Assembly (NCBI GenBank): GCA_013821425.1
Contig: JACDGV010000027.1
Coordinates: 1 to 33,621 of the forward strand
Direction: 5' to 3'
Source: Nitrosospira sp.
GTDB taxonomy: Bacteria; Pseudomonadota; Gammaproteobacteria; Burkholderiales; Nitrosomonadaceae
DNA length: 33,621 bases
Within the stretch, counting starts at the first letter, position 1; every line of letters begins with the position of its first letter. The translations under genes and the position numbers were made by a program. Under the pieces are notes generated by a model. That model saw nothing but the letters and a program-made list of their open reading frames with translations, searched no databases and had not been told where the DNA came from. Positions 8,555 through 16,556 of the stretch are shown piece by piece.

Positions 8555-9460
8555 TCAAGTACCAAAAAAATTGATGCTCATTTTTTCAACGTAGAGCTCA
8601 GCGATATAGCGCGAGACCTTATGGCCCACTGCTTCCGTTTCCTGCTCGGCGGACAATGCGAAGATTCCGACCTGGAACAGGTCGATCGAGCCCAACACTT
8701 TACTTCCGGTTGGATCGAGGAATTCGATCACCCCCGATAATTCCTCCTCCTGGCTATTCTGACCCTTGACCACGAACTCGTTGAACCATGTTACCCATGG
8801 TCTGATGTCCGCTGCCGAGAATGTGATTTTGAGATTCGGAATCTCGAGTCTCGTCAGCGTACGCGTCGAGAAACGGAAATCGCCCCTAACTTCCGGGACC
8901 AGAACCTGCCTGATTGTAAAGGAGTCGATCTTGCACACGTGGGAACAGGGCAGGTCCCCCACGCGCAGGCGAAAGCTCGAGCGAGGCCATTTCTGTTGCA
9001 TGGTGTCGATTGCATCCGACAGGTTCGACCCGTCACCATCCTTGTCGATTATTTTCTCGGCATCGAACCTGATAGTGAGGAAAGCATCATCCCGGCTATC
9101 TACGTCCAGGGCCGGAAGTCTGATTTCGGTGATCAAGGCGTTATGGAAATGGCGGAACGCCACTGCTCTGCGGTCCGAATTAGCGGCTACGATGTAGCCG
9201 TTCTTACGCACATCCGGCTTGTCCATCGTGGCCCTGATCCAGGCATGCAGGCTCTTGCCCATCGATATGCCGGTCGAGACGACCATGGGCTCGAACGTCA
9301 GTGATGAGATGTTTTTCATGGGTGGGCTGTCTCCGGACGGCGTACTCTCGGTTGCAACCGCACCCTTGACATTGCCGCCTCTGAGGTCCTGGAGAGTGGT
9401 GGGCTCCCCGTTCAGATAAAGCAGCTTGTGGTCTGCAGAATATAAGTGGTAAATAGGCAT
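8555..9460 (-). CDS. Stand-alone phage-tail-tube-like protein (gp19/Hcp fold)
   Basis: The 301-residue product contains VSTGISMGKSLHAWI (61-75) and FRHFHNALITEIRLPALD (102-119), followed by DAFLTIRFDAEKI. This pattern of a helix-bearing target region, then a conserved 'HNAxITEIxxPALD' strand pair, is that of the conserved phage-tail/gp19-like proteins that form tail tubes in phages and contractile injection systems. This protein is about twice the length of a simple tube protomer, and the second half repeats related strand-rich patterns. No sheath, baseplate or ATPase gene is in view. AAGGAGA eight bases before the ATG sets the start. The family assignment is from pattern recognition only; a role in an injection apparatus is inferred and uncertain. 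Confidence 0.55.
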   Translation of the reverse strand: MPIYHLYSADHKLLYLNGEPTTLQDLRGGNVKGAVATESTPSGDSPPMKNISSLTFEPMVVSTGISMGKSLHAWIRATMDKPDVRKNGYIVAANSDRRAVAFRHFHNALITEIRLPALDVDSRDDAFLTIRFDAEKIIDKDGDGSNLSDAIDTMQQKWPRSSFRLRVGDLPCSHVCKIDSFTIRQVLVPEVRGDFRFSTRTLTRLEIPNLKITFSAADIRPWVTWFNEFVVKGQNSQEEELSGVIEFLDPTGSKVLGSIDLFQVGIFALSAEQETEAVGHKVSRYIAELYVEKMSINFFGT

Positions 9461-9784
9461 GAAATTGTCTCCTTGCGAGAATTAAGCCCAAACTGCCGGA
9501 CGCACTTGAAGTGAGCCTATCGTAGCGGAAAAAGCAAAGGATTACTTCGCCTTGCAGGGCAAAATGCGCCCCGTCTGTTCCGAGCATACGCTCGCCATGT
9601 AATGCGTGGCGCATGGGTTGCTCGGGTTACAAAGATACTTTGCCGATCAATGAAATTGGATCGGGTTAATACGGATATCCTGAAGGAAGGCTATTTCGTT
9701 AATCGAAACAAGAGTGACCTCACAGGCGACCCGGATTTATGGGGAGTTAATGGAAGATCCCATAGAGATCGGGTATTCCCGGAT
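9461..9784. other. Intergenic region with a hairpin
   Basis: No coding sequence is seen. An inverted repeat, CGCCATG (9593-9599) and CGTGGCG (9605-9611) around a five-base loop, makes a seven-pair stem with one G-T pair. It has no following T run. It lies between two minus-strand genes and could be a transcript-end hairpin of the oxygenase gene or an operator for the tail-tube-like gene. Confidence 0.35.
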
Positions 9785-10477
9785 CTAGTTGCCGACTGCA
9801 ATATATCTCTGCAGCAGCGTCGTGTCGCCTGGCGGCCACATTGAACTGATGGAATCGGTGGGATAGAACGTAACTGTCATGCTGCGCCTTGATTGAGTAC
9901 AGCCGTTCTTGACCCGCGTAACTTCATGCCAGGAGTTCTCCGAACGCAAAAAGGCCGCGGAGTTGCCAATGGTGGGCAAGACCTCTGCGGCGACGTCATT
10001 AGGGTCGGCAGAATTCAAGATGGCGAGACAACCGCCGTCCGCTTGATCCCAATACTCATTGAAATAAAACACATGGGTGACGATTTTTTCCGGGAGATCA
10101 CAGTGCGGCCCGAGATGGGCTCCCGGTCCGTAATGACAGACGTTCACCTCCATTTGGGTTGTACTCAAGTCATATCCAGTCAGAAATGACATCGCCTCGC
10201 GGTAATCCATGGAGAGCAAATCCCGAGCCAGCTCTAACCACTCCTTACTTAATCGCTCCGGGTTCGCGATCGAGCCAGAGCCCATTCCGATTAACGCGCG
10301 TGCCTCGTAATAATAACTTTTCTCGCCGCCGTGACCCTCCACCGTCTTGAAGTTATCATGGGGATAGGAGGACACGAGGGCCGTGGCGTCCGTTGGGGAA
10401 AAGAGGTTTCCGATTTCTGCCCAGGAGAAGGGCTGCGTGTTCAGTCTCTGTCGGGAAATTTCAGCTAGATTTATCAT
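9785..10477 (-). CDS. 2-oxoglutarate/Fe(II)-dependent oxygenase
   Basis: The 230-residue product matches the prolyl-4-hydroxylase-like branch of the 2OG-Fe(II) oxygenases. The iron ligands are visible as His125-x-Asp127 (GPHCD) and His184 (NSWHEV). Arg198 (RRSMTV) probably binds the 2-oxoglutarate carboxylate. The surrounding THVFYFN, GGCLAIL and GNSAAFLRSE strands fit the double-stranded beta-helix. It is close to full length for the family. TTAGGAGAA upstream of the ATG fixes the start. It lies downstream of the block A glycosyltransferase on the same strand. Hydroxylation of a sugar, lipid or protein linked to surface glycan assembly is a reasonable inference, but the substrate is unknown. 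Confidence 0.8.
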   Translation of the reverse strand: MINLAEISRQRLNTQPFSWAEIGNLFSPTDATALVSSYPHDNFKTVEGHGGEKSYYYEARALIGMGSGSIANPERLSKEWLELARDLLSMDYREAMSFLTGYDLSTTQMEVNVCHYGPGAHLGPHCDLPEKIVTHVFYFNEYWDQADGGCLAILNSADPNDVAAEVLPTIGNSAAFLRSENSWHEVTRVKNGCTQSRRSMTVTFYPTDSISSMWPPGDTTLLQRYIAVGN

Positions 10478-10596
10478 CTGGTTCTCCTAAGTTCTTAATA
10501 GCCGTTTCAAACCACGTGAAATTTGCCGTGCCGGAGGCCTGATCCTGAGTGGATCGGGACTATATAGTGCCGCGAGTTGCGCTTTAGGGGGCCGGC

Positions 10597-10765
10597 GTCA
10601 TGCAGTTCATCGACGTTCCGTCGGTGCGCTGCGCACTCCGCTTCATATTTCTCCGGGGGTTCCGATGCAGCCTCCAGCAAATTTACTTCCTTCCTCGATA
10701 ATCGCTGCGATACGATCCAAATAATCCTCAAGTTGGTTTAGAGCCCGGTATGCCGCCGGGGAGGG
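10597..10765 (-). pseudogene. Fossil of a pyruvyl-transferase C-terminal region
   Basis: Two short frames in succession resemble parts of the pyruvyl-transferase protein encoded at 18044-19960. Bases 10765-10682 encode PSPAAYRALNQLEDYLDRIA, matching PSLAAQIALEQLDEHWDHIA. After a frame change, 10680-10597 encode LLEAASEPPEKYEAECA, matching LLKATTERPEIYPAEYA with the same spacing to a downstream V-x-EL. The catalytic part is absent. It starts about 70 bases after the stop of the block A glycosyltransferase, so this block once carried a pyruvyl-transferase-type gene or fusion as block B still does. The remnant probably encodes nothing functional. Confidence 0.55.
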
Positions 10766-10836
10766 CCAGCTTTTTCGCAATTGTCTCCGCTGATCGCTTC
10801 GTGGTCCTTCGTGGTCAACAGGCTGGGCTTGTCTCA

Positions 10837-12969
10837 TCATATTTGTGCGTCCACCTTCCCATATACATGCGGAACCCACTCCCCCCACTTGGCCTCGTAA
10901 ATGGCCTTATTCCGCTCAAAAAGGTTTTGTCGGTCTTGCCTCTTCAGATTGTTGAATGATGCTGATAAATAATGATGAATAAAAACATCGTTGGCGCAGA
11001 CGATGCGTAACCCGCGTTGCTCAATGCGTCGGCAATAATCATCGTCTTCAAAAAATCCCAAGCCGAAAGCCTCGTCCAGCGGGCCCACGCGAAGATACAC
11101 GTGGCGCGGCATCATCACGCAAAAGAATGCGGCGGTTCTAAGCGGAAAGGTATGCCCTATATTGCGCCGGGTGTACCGGGCAGAGGCCTCAAGCATGGCA
11201 TCCATATCCGTATATGAGATGTTAATTTTCGCTTCATTACCGATGTTATTGGTAACAGGCCCGATAAGACCGAGGCTTTTATCTCTTTGCAGATGCCTGA
11301 CAAGTGTTCCCACCCATCCGGGCGTGACGTAGGTATCATTATTAAGCATGACCAGATACTCGCCATGGGCAGCCGCCAGCCCCTGGTTGTTTGCAGCGGC
11401 AAAGCCCCGATTCTCGTCATTAAGAACGAGCCTGCGACCCGATGATGCGTCAAGCCATTCCAATAAAAATTCTTTCGTGCCGTCGACGGACGCATTATCA
11501 ACAACAATGACTTCAAGGGGACAATAATGACTATGCTCATCAATACTTGCGAGGCAGGCGCGGGTGAGATCCAGATTGTTGTATGTGACCACGACAACAC
11601 TCACCTCCGGATTGTCTGTCACGGCCTCCGCCCGGGAAATAAGCGCATTCACGCGCTGCGTCCAGTTCTGCTCTTTTGCGAAAGCGTGACGGCAACTTAT
11701 TGCCCAGGCTGAGAGCGGATTAGCCAGCGCGTCTGCTATAGCAGAGAGGAATCCCGCGGTGTCCTTTGCTACCCGGACAAATTCCCCGAACTGTTTCATT
11801 TCCGGCAAATCTACGGATATTACGGTGCGGCCAGCGCTGAGGTACTCATAAACCTTTACAGGATTGGTCGCGAGGGTCAAAGGGACGATCTTGAAAGGAA
11901 GCAGGCAAACATCGATACCATGGATGTAATACGGAAGTGCCTGATACGGAACTTCACCAACAAATTTGATATTCGGCAAGCGCCCAAGCCTCGCTCGCGC
12001 ATTTACCGTATCAGCGCCTATAAGCAAAACACAGCAATCCGGGAAATAATTAGCAACAGCCTCAACCAGGTCCTGGTCAAACCACTCCGCGATTGACCCG
12101 TAATAACCGATGATCCGTCGCCCCCGCGAGTCTCGATATATTGATGCAGGCCGGCAAGTAAAGTGCCCGAAATCACTCGCATTCCTGATTAAGGCGCGGT
12201 GCGCGGTATGTGCGGCAACCGTGTTGTACAACCAGCCCGAAGTGGTTACCGTCAAATCTGCATTGCGAAGCAACGCATGCTCCAGAATTAATATTTCCGA
12301 GGCAGTATTACCAAAGCCTCCGTGATGATCCATGCAATCATAGACAACCCGGCTGTTAGGCAACGATGCAGCTATGTGATACCAGAAGGGATGCTGGATG
12401 AGGCAAATCACGCGCCCGGAGGCTGCCCACTCAAGCATTTCGCCGACGCTGGCACGGAGCTGGGAAAGAGTGCTAACTGCCGGAGCGGAAGTGTATATTT
12501 CGGGCGCCCCTTTGGCATACAGTTTAATCTGGAATAAGTCTTTGCTATTGCTGAGGCACTCCACATCAAATCCCGCACGTTCATCGTCCTTCAGGCTTGC
12601 CGAGACGTAGAGGACGCGACGGCCTGAAATTACCAACCCTCGTGCGATATGCTGAGGTCGTTGTTGCCTGAAGTGCCAGTCAATGACGCCCCAGACGATA
12701 TAGTCAGGCGCAGCCTGTTTTTGAGCGCAAGGTTTTATCGACGGAGGCTGAAATCCCGCTCCTTGAAAAATGCCGCTTCTGATGATACGTGATGATCTTA
12801 CAAGCAACCGGTGATAAAGCCATCCCAGGGGTTTTTTTACCGAAGGTGGGAGGGGCAACCGATGATAAATCACCCGTAATCTTCGGATCAATTTCAGTGA
12901 ATTATTCATGCCGAAGTACGGTGGTGCAACTTGGTGCCATTCCCTACGTTTTACCTTCCAAATGACCAT
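10837..12969 (-). CDS. Two-domain glycosyltransferase (GT4-like plus GT2)
   Basis: The product has about 710 residues. The first 430 form a GT4/GT-B-like unit with VWGVIDWHFRQQRPQHIA, the YDCMDHHGGF segment, IIGYYGSIAEWFD, and a nucleotide-sugar pocket region NPVKVYEYLSAG. From about residue 455 a GT2 domain begins with VSVVVVTYNNLDLT, then VVDNASVDGT, NRGFAAANNQG, the metal-site MLNNDTYV, and FFEDDDYCRR. Such tandem transferases build surface polysaccharide in the cytoplasm. The start is uncertain: ATG at 12969, TTG at 12975 (GAGGGA six bases upstream) or ATG at 12909 are all possible. The gene is paralogous to 16537-18102 plus the 3' part of 18044-19960. Confidence 0.85.
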   Translation of the reverse strand: MVIWKVKRREWHQVAPPYFGMNNSLKLIRRLRVIYHRLPLPPSVKKPLGWLYHRLLVRSSRIIRSGIFQGAGFQPPSIKPCAQKQAAPDYIVWGVIDWHFRQQRPQHIARGLVISGRRVLYVSASLKDDERAGFDVECLSNSKDLFQIKLYAKGAPEIYTSAPAVSTLSQLRASVGEMLEWAASGRVICLIQHPFWYHIAASLPNSRVVYDCMDHHGGFGNTASEILILEHALLRNADLTVTTSGWLYNTVAAHTAHRALIRNASDFGHFTCRPASIYRDSRGRRIIGYYGSIAEWFDQDLVEAVANYFPDCCVLLIGADTVNARARLGRLPNIKFVGEVPYQALPYYIHGIDVCLLPFKIVPLTLATNPVKVYEYLSAGRTVISVDLPEMKQFGEFVRVAKDTAGFLSAIADALANPLSAWAISCRHAFAKEQNWTQRVNALISRAEAVTDNPEVSVVVVTYNNLDLTRACLASIDEHSHYCPLEVIVVDNASVDGTKEFLLEWLDASSGRRLVLNDENRGFAAANNQGLAAAHGEYLVMLNNDTYVTPGWVGTLVRHLQRDKSLGLIGPVTNNIGNEAKINISYTDMDAMLEASARYTRRNIGHTFPLRTAAFFCVMMPRHVYLRVGPLDEAFGLGFFEDDDYCRRIEQRGLRIVCANDVFIHHYLSASFNNLKRQDRQNLFERNKAIYEAKWGEWVPHVYGKVDAQI

Positions 12970-13501
12970 AGCCAACTGCAATCCCTCAAAAGGCGCGGAA
13001 AGCGGATAAACGTGACACCCGCGCTTAACCGCGCCGCAATGCTATCTATTCAACGGGAACTGGTTTTTAAGATTGGAAACCGGGATCATTACAGCATGCG
13101 GCGGCACCGCCGGATAGCTGTAAAAAGTTGCAGGTATGAAACGGTTTTGCTCGTGGATTACCGCAGATAGAAGGCGCTGCACCGCGCCGGGAAGGGCTCA
13201 CTGGTTATGAGTCGCGGCTAGCGTCAAGCTGGTGCCAGTCGCACCAAAGGCGGACAGGCTCCTGCAATCAGCTCCTGCTTCAGTTTTAATTTAATATCAA
13301 ATCCACACACATCAAGCGCCACCGCGTCTGCCAAGAACAATGCCGCGAGTCTTGTGATCTCGCGGCATTGTTTGGAACAACTCATCAGCCCGCTATCGGA
13401 AGCCGAATACTGGCAAAGCGAGCCGCCCGGGGAGACCCAGGCCTTCAGTGTCGCTTCCTGGTATCCCTGTTAAAACTATCGAACGATCCACTCCGTTAGA
13501 G
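12970..13501. other. Intergenic region between CVNH/haem gene and block A
   Basis: No protein-like frame is seen. The main feature is a strong hairpin at 13336-13372, listed separately. The promoter of the block A glycosyltransferase should lie here on the minus strand, but I could not pick a convincing one. Confidence 0.4.
13336..13372 (-). terminator. Strong hairpin, probable terminator
   Basis: A perfect 14-bp inverted repeat, AACAATGCCGCGAG and CTCGCGGCATTGTT, encloses a nine-base loop. It lies about 130 bases downstream of the CVNH/haem gene stop on the minus strand. The stem ends in TTGTT followed by CTTGG rather than a full T run, so factor-independent termination is likely but not ideal. 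Confidence 0.65.
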
Positions 13502-15091
13502 TCATTTTACCGGGGTCGAGACGAGGGTATTCAGGATCGTCCAGGAAAAATCTGTCCGAAGTGTCCCGGCGAAGACGGGATCGTTAATACTCATGTAGAA
13601 ATCGGTGGCATATGGCATCCCCGTTTTCGGTTTCGGCACGTAGGCCGCCATGTTGTGACAGGTCATGCAGTTGGTTTGGATGCCGGTCGTGTTATTGATC
13701 GTACCATTGATTGGCCCACTTATGCCAAACGTATCGGGCCCAAAGCCCGCTTCGAGGTAGGGGTTATAGCCATAGACCGCGCTGCCCACGTTCTTGCCTC
13801 CTGTAATCGGCTGCGGCGGCGTAACGGTGTAGTAGGCAACCGACATCGCATAATGCCTGGTCGCTTCATCAAGGTAGTTCAAAGGGCGGGCGCTGGCGAT
13901 AGTCGCGGAACTCGGCGCAAATGGCTGATCGGCGCTGGCCGACCACCAAAACGTTTGCCAGGTCCACACCTTGTCCTCGCGCGTGGTGACGTGCATCCCG
14001 ACCAGAATGGCGTAATCGCCTTGGGACACCTTGATACCAAGTTGATTGGTCAGATAGGCCGCATCGTCCGCCGAGACGTTGTTGTGAATGAAATTATTCA
14101 GGTAGAAAGTGCTCGCTGCCGTCCGATTTTTGCATCCCGGATCATTACTATTACCGCCCGCGCCACTTGGAGTATTGATATCGACATAGACGCAACTGTT
14201 CCAAATCGACTCATCGAAACCTTTTTTCGGATCGGGAGGATTAGGCCCTGGCCAACCGGGAAACGCATAAATTCCATTAGCCACGGTTTTGGAAATAATC
14301 TTGTACACCGGCTTGATCGTTATCGAATTATTAGGAAAATTGGGAATTTCGGTGTAGCCGTTTTTCATGTATTGCTGCAATGTGCTTTCATAGAACAACC
14401 GATTGGCGATCGCGTGCTCCGCACCTGGGGGATTGTATGCAACCGAGACGAAGATATTGGTGTCCGGAGCACCTGTGGCAGCAGCGGCCGCCACAGCCTT
14501 GATGTTCGTTGCCTTGGCTTTCGGTTTTTGACCGTGGCCGAATTGGCGTGGCACCGACAACTCGAGACCAGGCCGTTTCAGCGGCGCGGCAACGGCTTTC
14601 AGGCTGGCATTGACCGGGGCGCTGCGGAAAATGATATTCGACGGCACGGTCCAAGTCTGAAACGCGCGCACCGCCGTACCCTCGATTGTACCTACCTGTT
14701 GCGTCAGGCCTGACCAGATGCCCCAACCGTGCCGATAGATCTGGTTTAAATCACCACCGTAGATCCACTGGTTCAGCAGCGTTTCCGATTGCGGGAAAAC
14801 AAAATTCGGATCCGGCTTCGGTAAATCGGGCAGACAAACCAGGTTTCCGTCGATATTGCCGATGTCGCCATACTGCCGGGTCGAGTTGAGGCAAAATCCC
14901 AACGAGTTGAGTGTGGTTGCCTGGGAGGTCCCATTCAATTTCTTGCAGGTCGCGGTTAAAGCGTCGCCGATGACCGAAATACCGGTACAAGAAAGTTGAT
15001 AGCTGCCATTCGGGATGTTCTGCGAATGAGCCGGCAAGGCCATCGCCTGAAAGGTGAGGCCGAACAATAGTGCAAGGTAATGCGTCTTCAT
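13502..15091 (-). CDS. Exported protein with CVNH-like start and single haem-c motif
   Basis: The 529-residue product has a signal peptide (residues 1-23, ending AHS). Residues about 28-85 (GSYQLSCTGISVIGDALTATC, GDIGNIDGNLVC) resemble a cyanovirin-N homology lectin domain. A large unknown region follows, with GMHVTTREDKVWTWQTFWW. Near the C terminus CMTCH (475-479) is a haem-c attachment motif. Read together, it is a periplasmic or surface cytochrome-like protein with a possible sugar-binding head. CVNH domains bind oligomannose in known cases; whether this shorter copy does is unknown. GAGGGAGAA before the ATG sets the start. A palindrome lies 72 bases upstream and a terminator-like hairpin downstream. 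It sits alone between the two polysaccharide blocks. Confidence 0.7.
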   Translation of the reverse strand: MKTHYLALLFGLTFQAMALPAHSQNIPNGSYQLSCTGISVIGDALTATCKKLNGTSQATTLNSLGFCLNSTRQYGDIGNIDGNLVCLPDLPKPDPNFVFPQSETLLNQWIYGGDLNQIYRHGWGIWSGLTQQVGTIEGTAVRAFQTWTVPSNIIFRSAPVNASLKAVAAPLKRPGLELSVPRQFGHGQKPKAKATNIKAVAAAAATGAPDTNIFVSVAYNPPGAEHAIANRLFYESTLQQYMKNGYTEIPNFPNNSITIKPVYKIISKTVANGIYAFPGWPGPNPPDPKKGFDESIWNSCVYVDINTPSGAGGNSNDPGCKNRTAASTFYLNNFIHNNVSADDAAYLTNQLGIKVSQGDYAILVGMHVTTREDKVWTWQTFWWSASADQPFAPSSATIASARPLNYLDEATRHYAMSVAYYTVTPPQPITGGKNVGSAVYGYNPYLEAGFGPDTFGISGPINGTINNTTGIQTNCMTCHNMAAYVPKPKTGMPYATDFYMSINDPVFAGTLRTDFSWTILNTLVSTPVK

Positions 15092-15162
15092 TTGGTTCTC
15101 CCTCGATAGTTTCGTGTGAAATGGAAGATTGCATCAGGGTCTTTCATCTGGCCCTCTTAAAT

Positions 15163-15178
15163 GCGTTTACGTAAGCGC
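15163..15178. promoter_or_regulatory. Palindrome upstream of CVNH/haem gene
   Basis: GCGTTTACGTAAGCGC is an inverted repeat around TTACGTAA with one mismatched position. It lies 72 bases before the start of the minus-strand CVNH/haem gene, a place suited to a dimeric regulator. No regulator is identified. Confidence 0.3.
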
Positions 15179-15232
15179 TGACGCTGCATCAGAAAATTCC
15201 TGAACAAGCCCCTACTCAAGTTCCCGCTCAGA

Positions 15233-15252
15233 ACAGCACAGCACAGCACAGC
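15233..15252. repeat. Tandem pentamer (ACAGC)4
   Basis: Four uninterrupted copies of ACAGC, directly visible. It is a short simple-sequence repeat that could vary in copy number by slippage. It lies too far from any start codon to suggest a phase-variation role with confidence. Confidence 0.7.
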
Positions 15253-15360
15253 ACTATTCATGGTATTGCTGAGTTTGCTATTCTTACTGTCAGGAAAGAG
15301 CGTGAAAAACGGGTCTTTTCTCAGCATCGCTCCTGTACGAAAGTCGTTCGGGGGGATGGG

Positions 15361-15496
15361 CTATATTCCGGGGAATGCCATGGGCTCATGAAGAAGCGGG
15401 AGTAGCCGTCCGGGATTGGACCAGGCGGAATAGTCGTGCCACGTGCGCATGAGAGCGAAACCGGACAAGCGCCACGCCGTCGGTCTGGAAGGCCGG
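15361..15496. repeat. Diverged repeat, copy 1
   Basis: About 136 bases align with 20394-20533 with only small gaps, including GTCCGGGATTGGACCA identical in both. No open frame is shared, so this is probably a decayed element or the relic of a segment duplication. In both places it lies on the 5' side (minus strand) of CVNH-type sequence. Confidence 0.6.
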
Positions 15497-15518
15497 AGAG
15501 CGTCCACGACTCTCCGGC
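15492..15518 (-). terminator. Hairpin after methyltransferase gene
   Basis: A perfect nine-bp stem, GCCGGAGAG and CTCTCCGGC, with a nine-base loop lies about 50 bases downstream of the methyltransferase stop on the minus strand. No T run follows, so termination by it is uncertain. Confidence 0.35.
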
Positions 15519-15566
15519 AGGGCGGTCGCTCCACGCGGTCGCGTAGGGCCCGGAAGGAAAAAAAGC

Positions 15567-16556
15567 CTAAGGCCTTGGCGTGTCTAATCGTGGTGTGGCA
15601 GCGACCACAACAAAGTCGCTCTTCAATACCCCAGACTCGATCAGCCCATCCTCGATATCGAAGAGCATCTGCAGTATGCGAATTGAGTTAGGGTCTTCCT
15701 GCCTGAAATTTCCTGCTATGCCATGCAGAAGAAATTGCAATAACGAGCCACCGCAAGGATTGAGTGTGTGAATGTCGAAGTAATCTTCCACAACCTTCAA
15801 TATGTCTTGCGAACGTACCGCCTCCGAAGGATCCACGCGTACGACTTCAACAGGATCAGGCAACGGTGGGAGGTGCTGAACCTGGCCGAACGAGCCGTTG
15901 ACGAACGACAGCCGGTAGCGCTCCGGAATCATGGCGAAAGCATGCGTGATGGCAGCGACCTGCTGCGGCCCGAACGCGAAGTGATTGGCTCCGACATACT
16001 CATTGAAAAAAAGCCAGCCGTTTGGCTTTAGCGAGCCGCGCACACGCTCGCATACAGCCTCTAGTTCTTGAATGTGGTGCAGTGAACCGTTGAACCACAC
16101 CGCGTCATAATGGACCTCCGGCAGGTTTGTTTTTTCGACGTCTGTTACGCGATAGTCAATAGACCGTGCGCCGATCGAGACGGCTTCCCTGAGCGCCGTT
16201 TCAATCGCGGCCGGCGCAATATCGATTGCATCGCAGTGATGAAAAGCGTTGAGCCGGAACAGGTCCCTTTCGAGCGCGCCGCTACCGCAGCCGATACTCA
16301 ACATATTCGCGACCGGCCCATTGGTATCTAAGAAAGCGCCGACACAGTATTGGACCCATGCGGGAAAATCACTTCCGCGGCAAGCAAGCTGGCGGAAGCG
16401 TTTTTGGACCTCCGGCACCGCCAACCAATAGATTTCGGGCGAGAACGCATCTGACCCGGCCATATTTTCTGACCAATGATTGGCAGTAATTCCTTTCGGG
16501 TTTTCGGGCATTGGGACGGCACGCGTACCTAAACTGCTAAACAATTTCTTGAGCAT
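15567..16556 (-). CDS. SAM-dependent methyltransferase of the glycan cluster
   Basis: The 329-residue product is a class I methyltransferase. SAM-binding motif I LSIGCGSGALE lies at residues 86-96, the acidic AIDIAP at 110-115, a VWFNGSLHHI segment follows, and LKPNGWLFFNEYVG is the post-motif strand. Its methyl acceptor is not evident; by context it probably methylates a sugar residue or lipid carrier of the polysaccharide. GAGGGAG six bases before the ATG at 16556 sets the start. This start overlaps the end of the upstream glycosyltransferase by 20 bases, which points to translational coupling. An open frame extends to 16790, but that part is antiprotein-like sequence in the shadow of the glycosyltransferase. 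Confidence 0.82.
   Translation of the reverse strand: MLKKLFSSLGTRAVPMPENPKGITANHWSENMAGSDAFSPEIYWLAVPEVQKRFRQLACRGSDFPAWVQYCVGAFLDTNGPVANMLSIGCGSGALERDLFRLNAFHHCDAIDIAPAAIETALREAVSIGARSIDYRVTDVEKTNLPEVHYDAVWFNGSLHHIQELEAVCERVRGSLKPNGWLFFNEYVGANHFAFGPQQVAAITHAFAMIPERYRLSFVNGSFGQVQHLPPLPDPVEVVRVDPSEAVRSQDILKVVEDYFDIHTLNPCGGSLLQFLLHGIAGNFRQEDPNSIRILQMLFDIEDGLIESGVLKSDFVVVAATPRLDTPRP

Larger units (their letters stand above)
15092..15566. other. Intergenic region with palindrome, tandem repeat and diverged repeat
   Basis: No gene is seen. It holds a near-palindrome around TTACGTAA (15163-15178), a four-fold ACAGC tandem repeat, a 136-base repeat shared with 20394-20533, and a hairpin near 15492-15518. 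The last three are listed separately. Confidence 0.45.

Noticed and set aside
13448-14713. Long plus-strand open frame of 421 codons
   Set aside because: It is antisense to the CVNH/haem gene, which has a signal peptide, a ribosome binding site and a CxxCH motif. The plus-strand product has Arg/Ile/Gly-rich composition without any domain.
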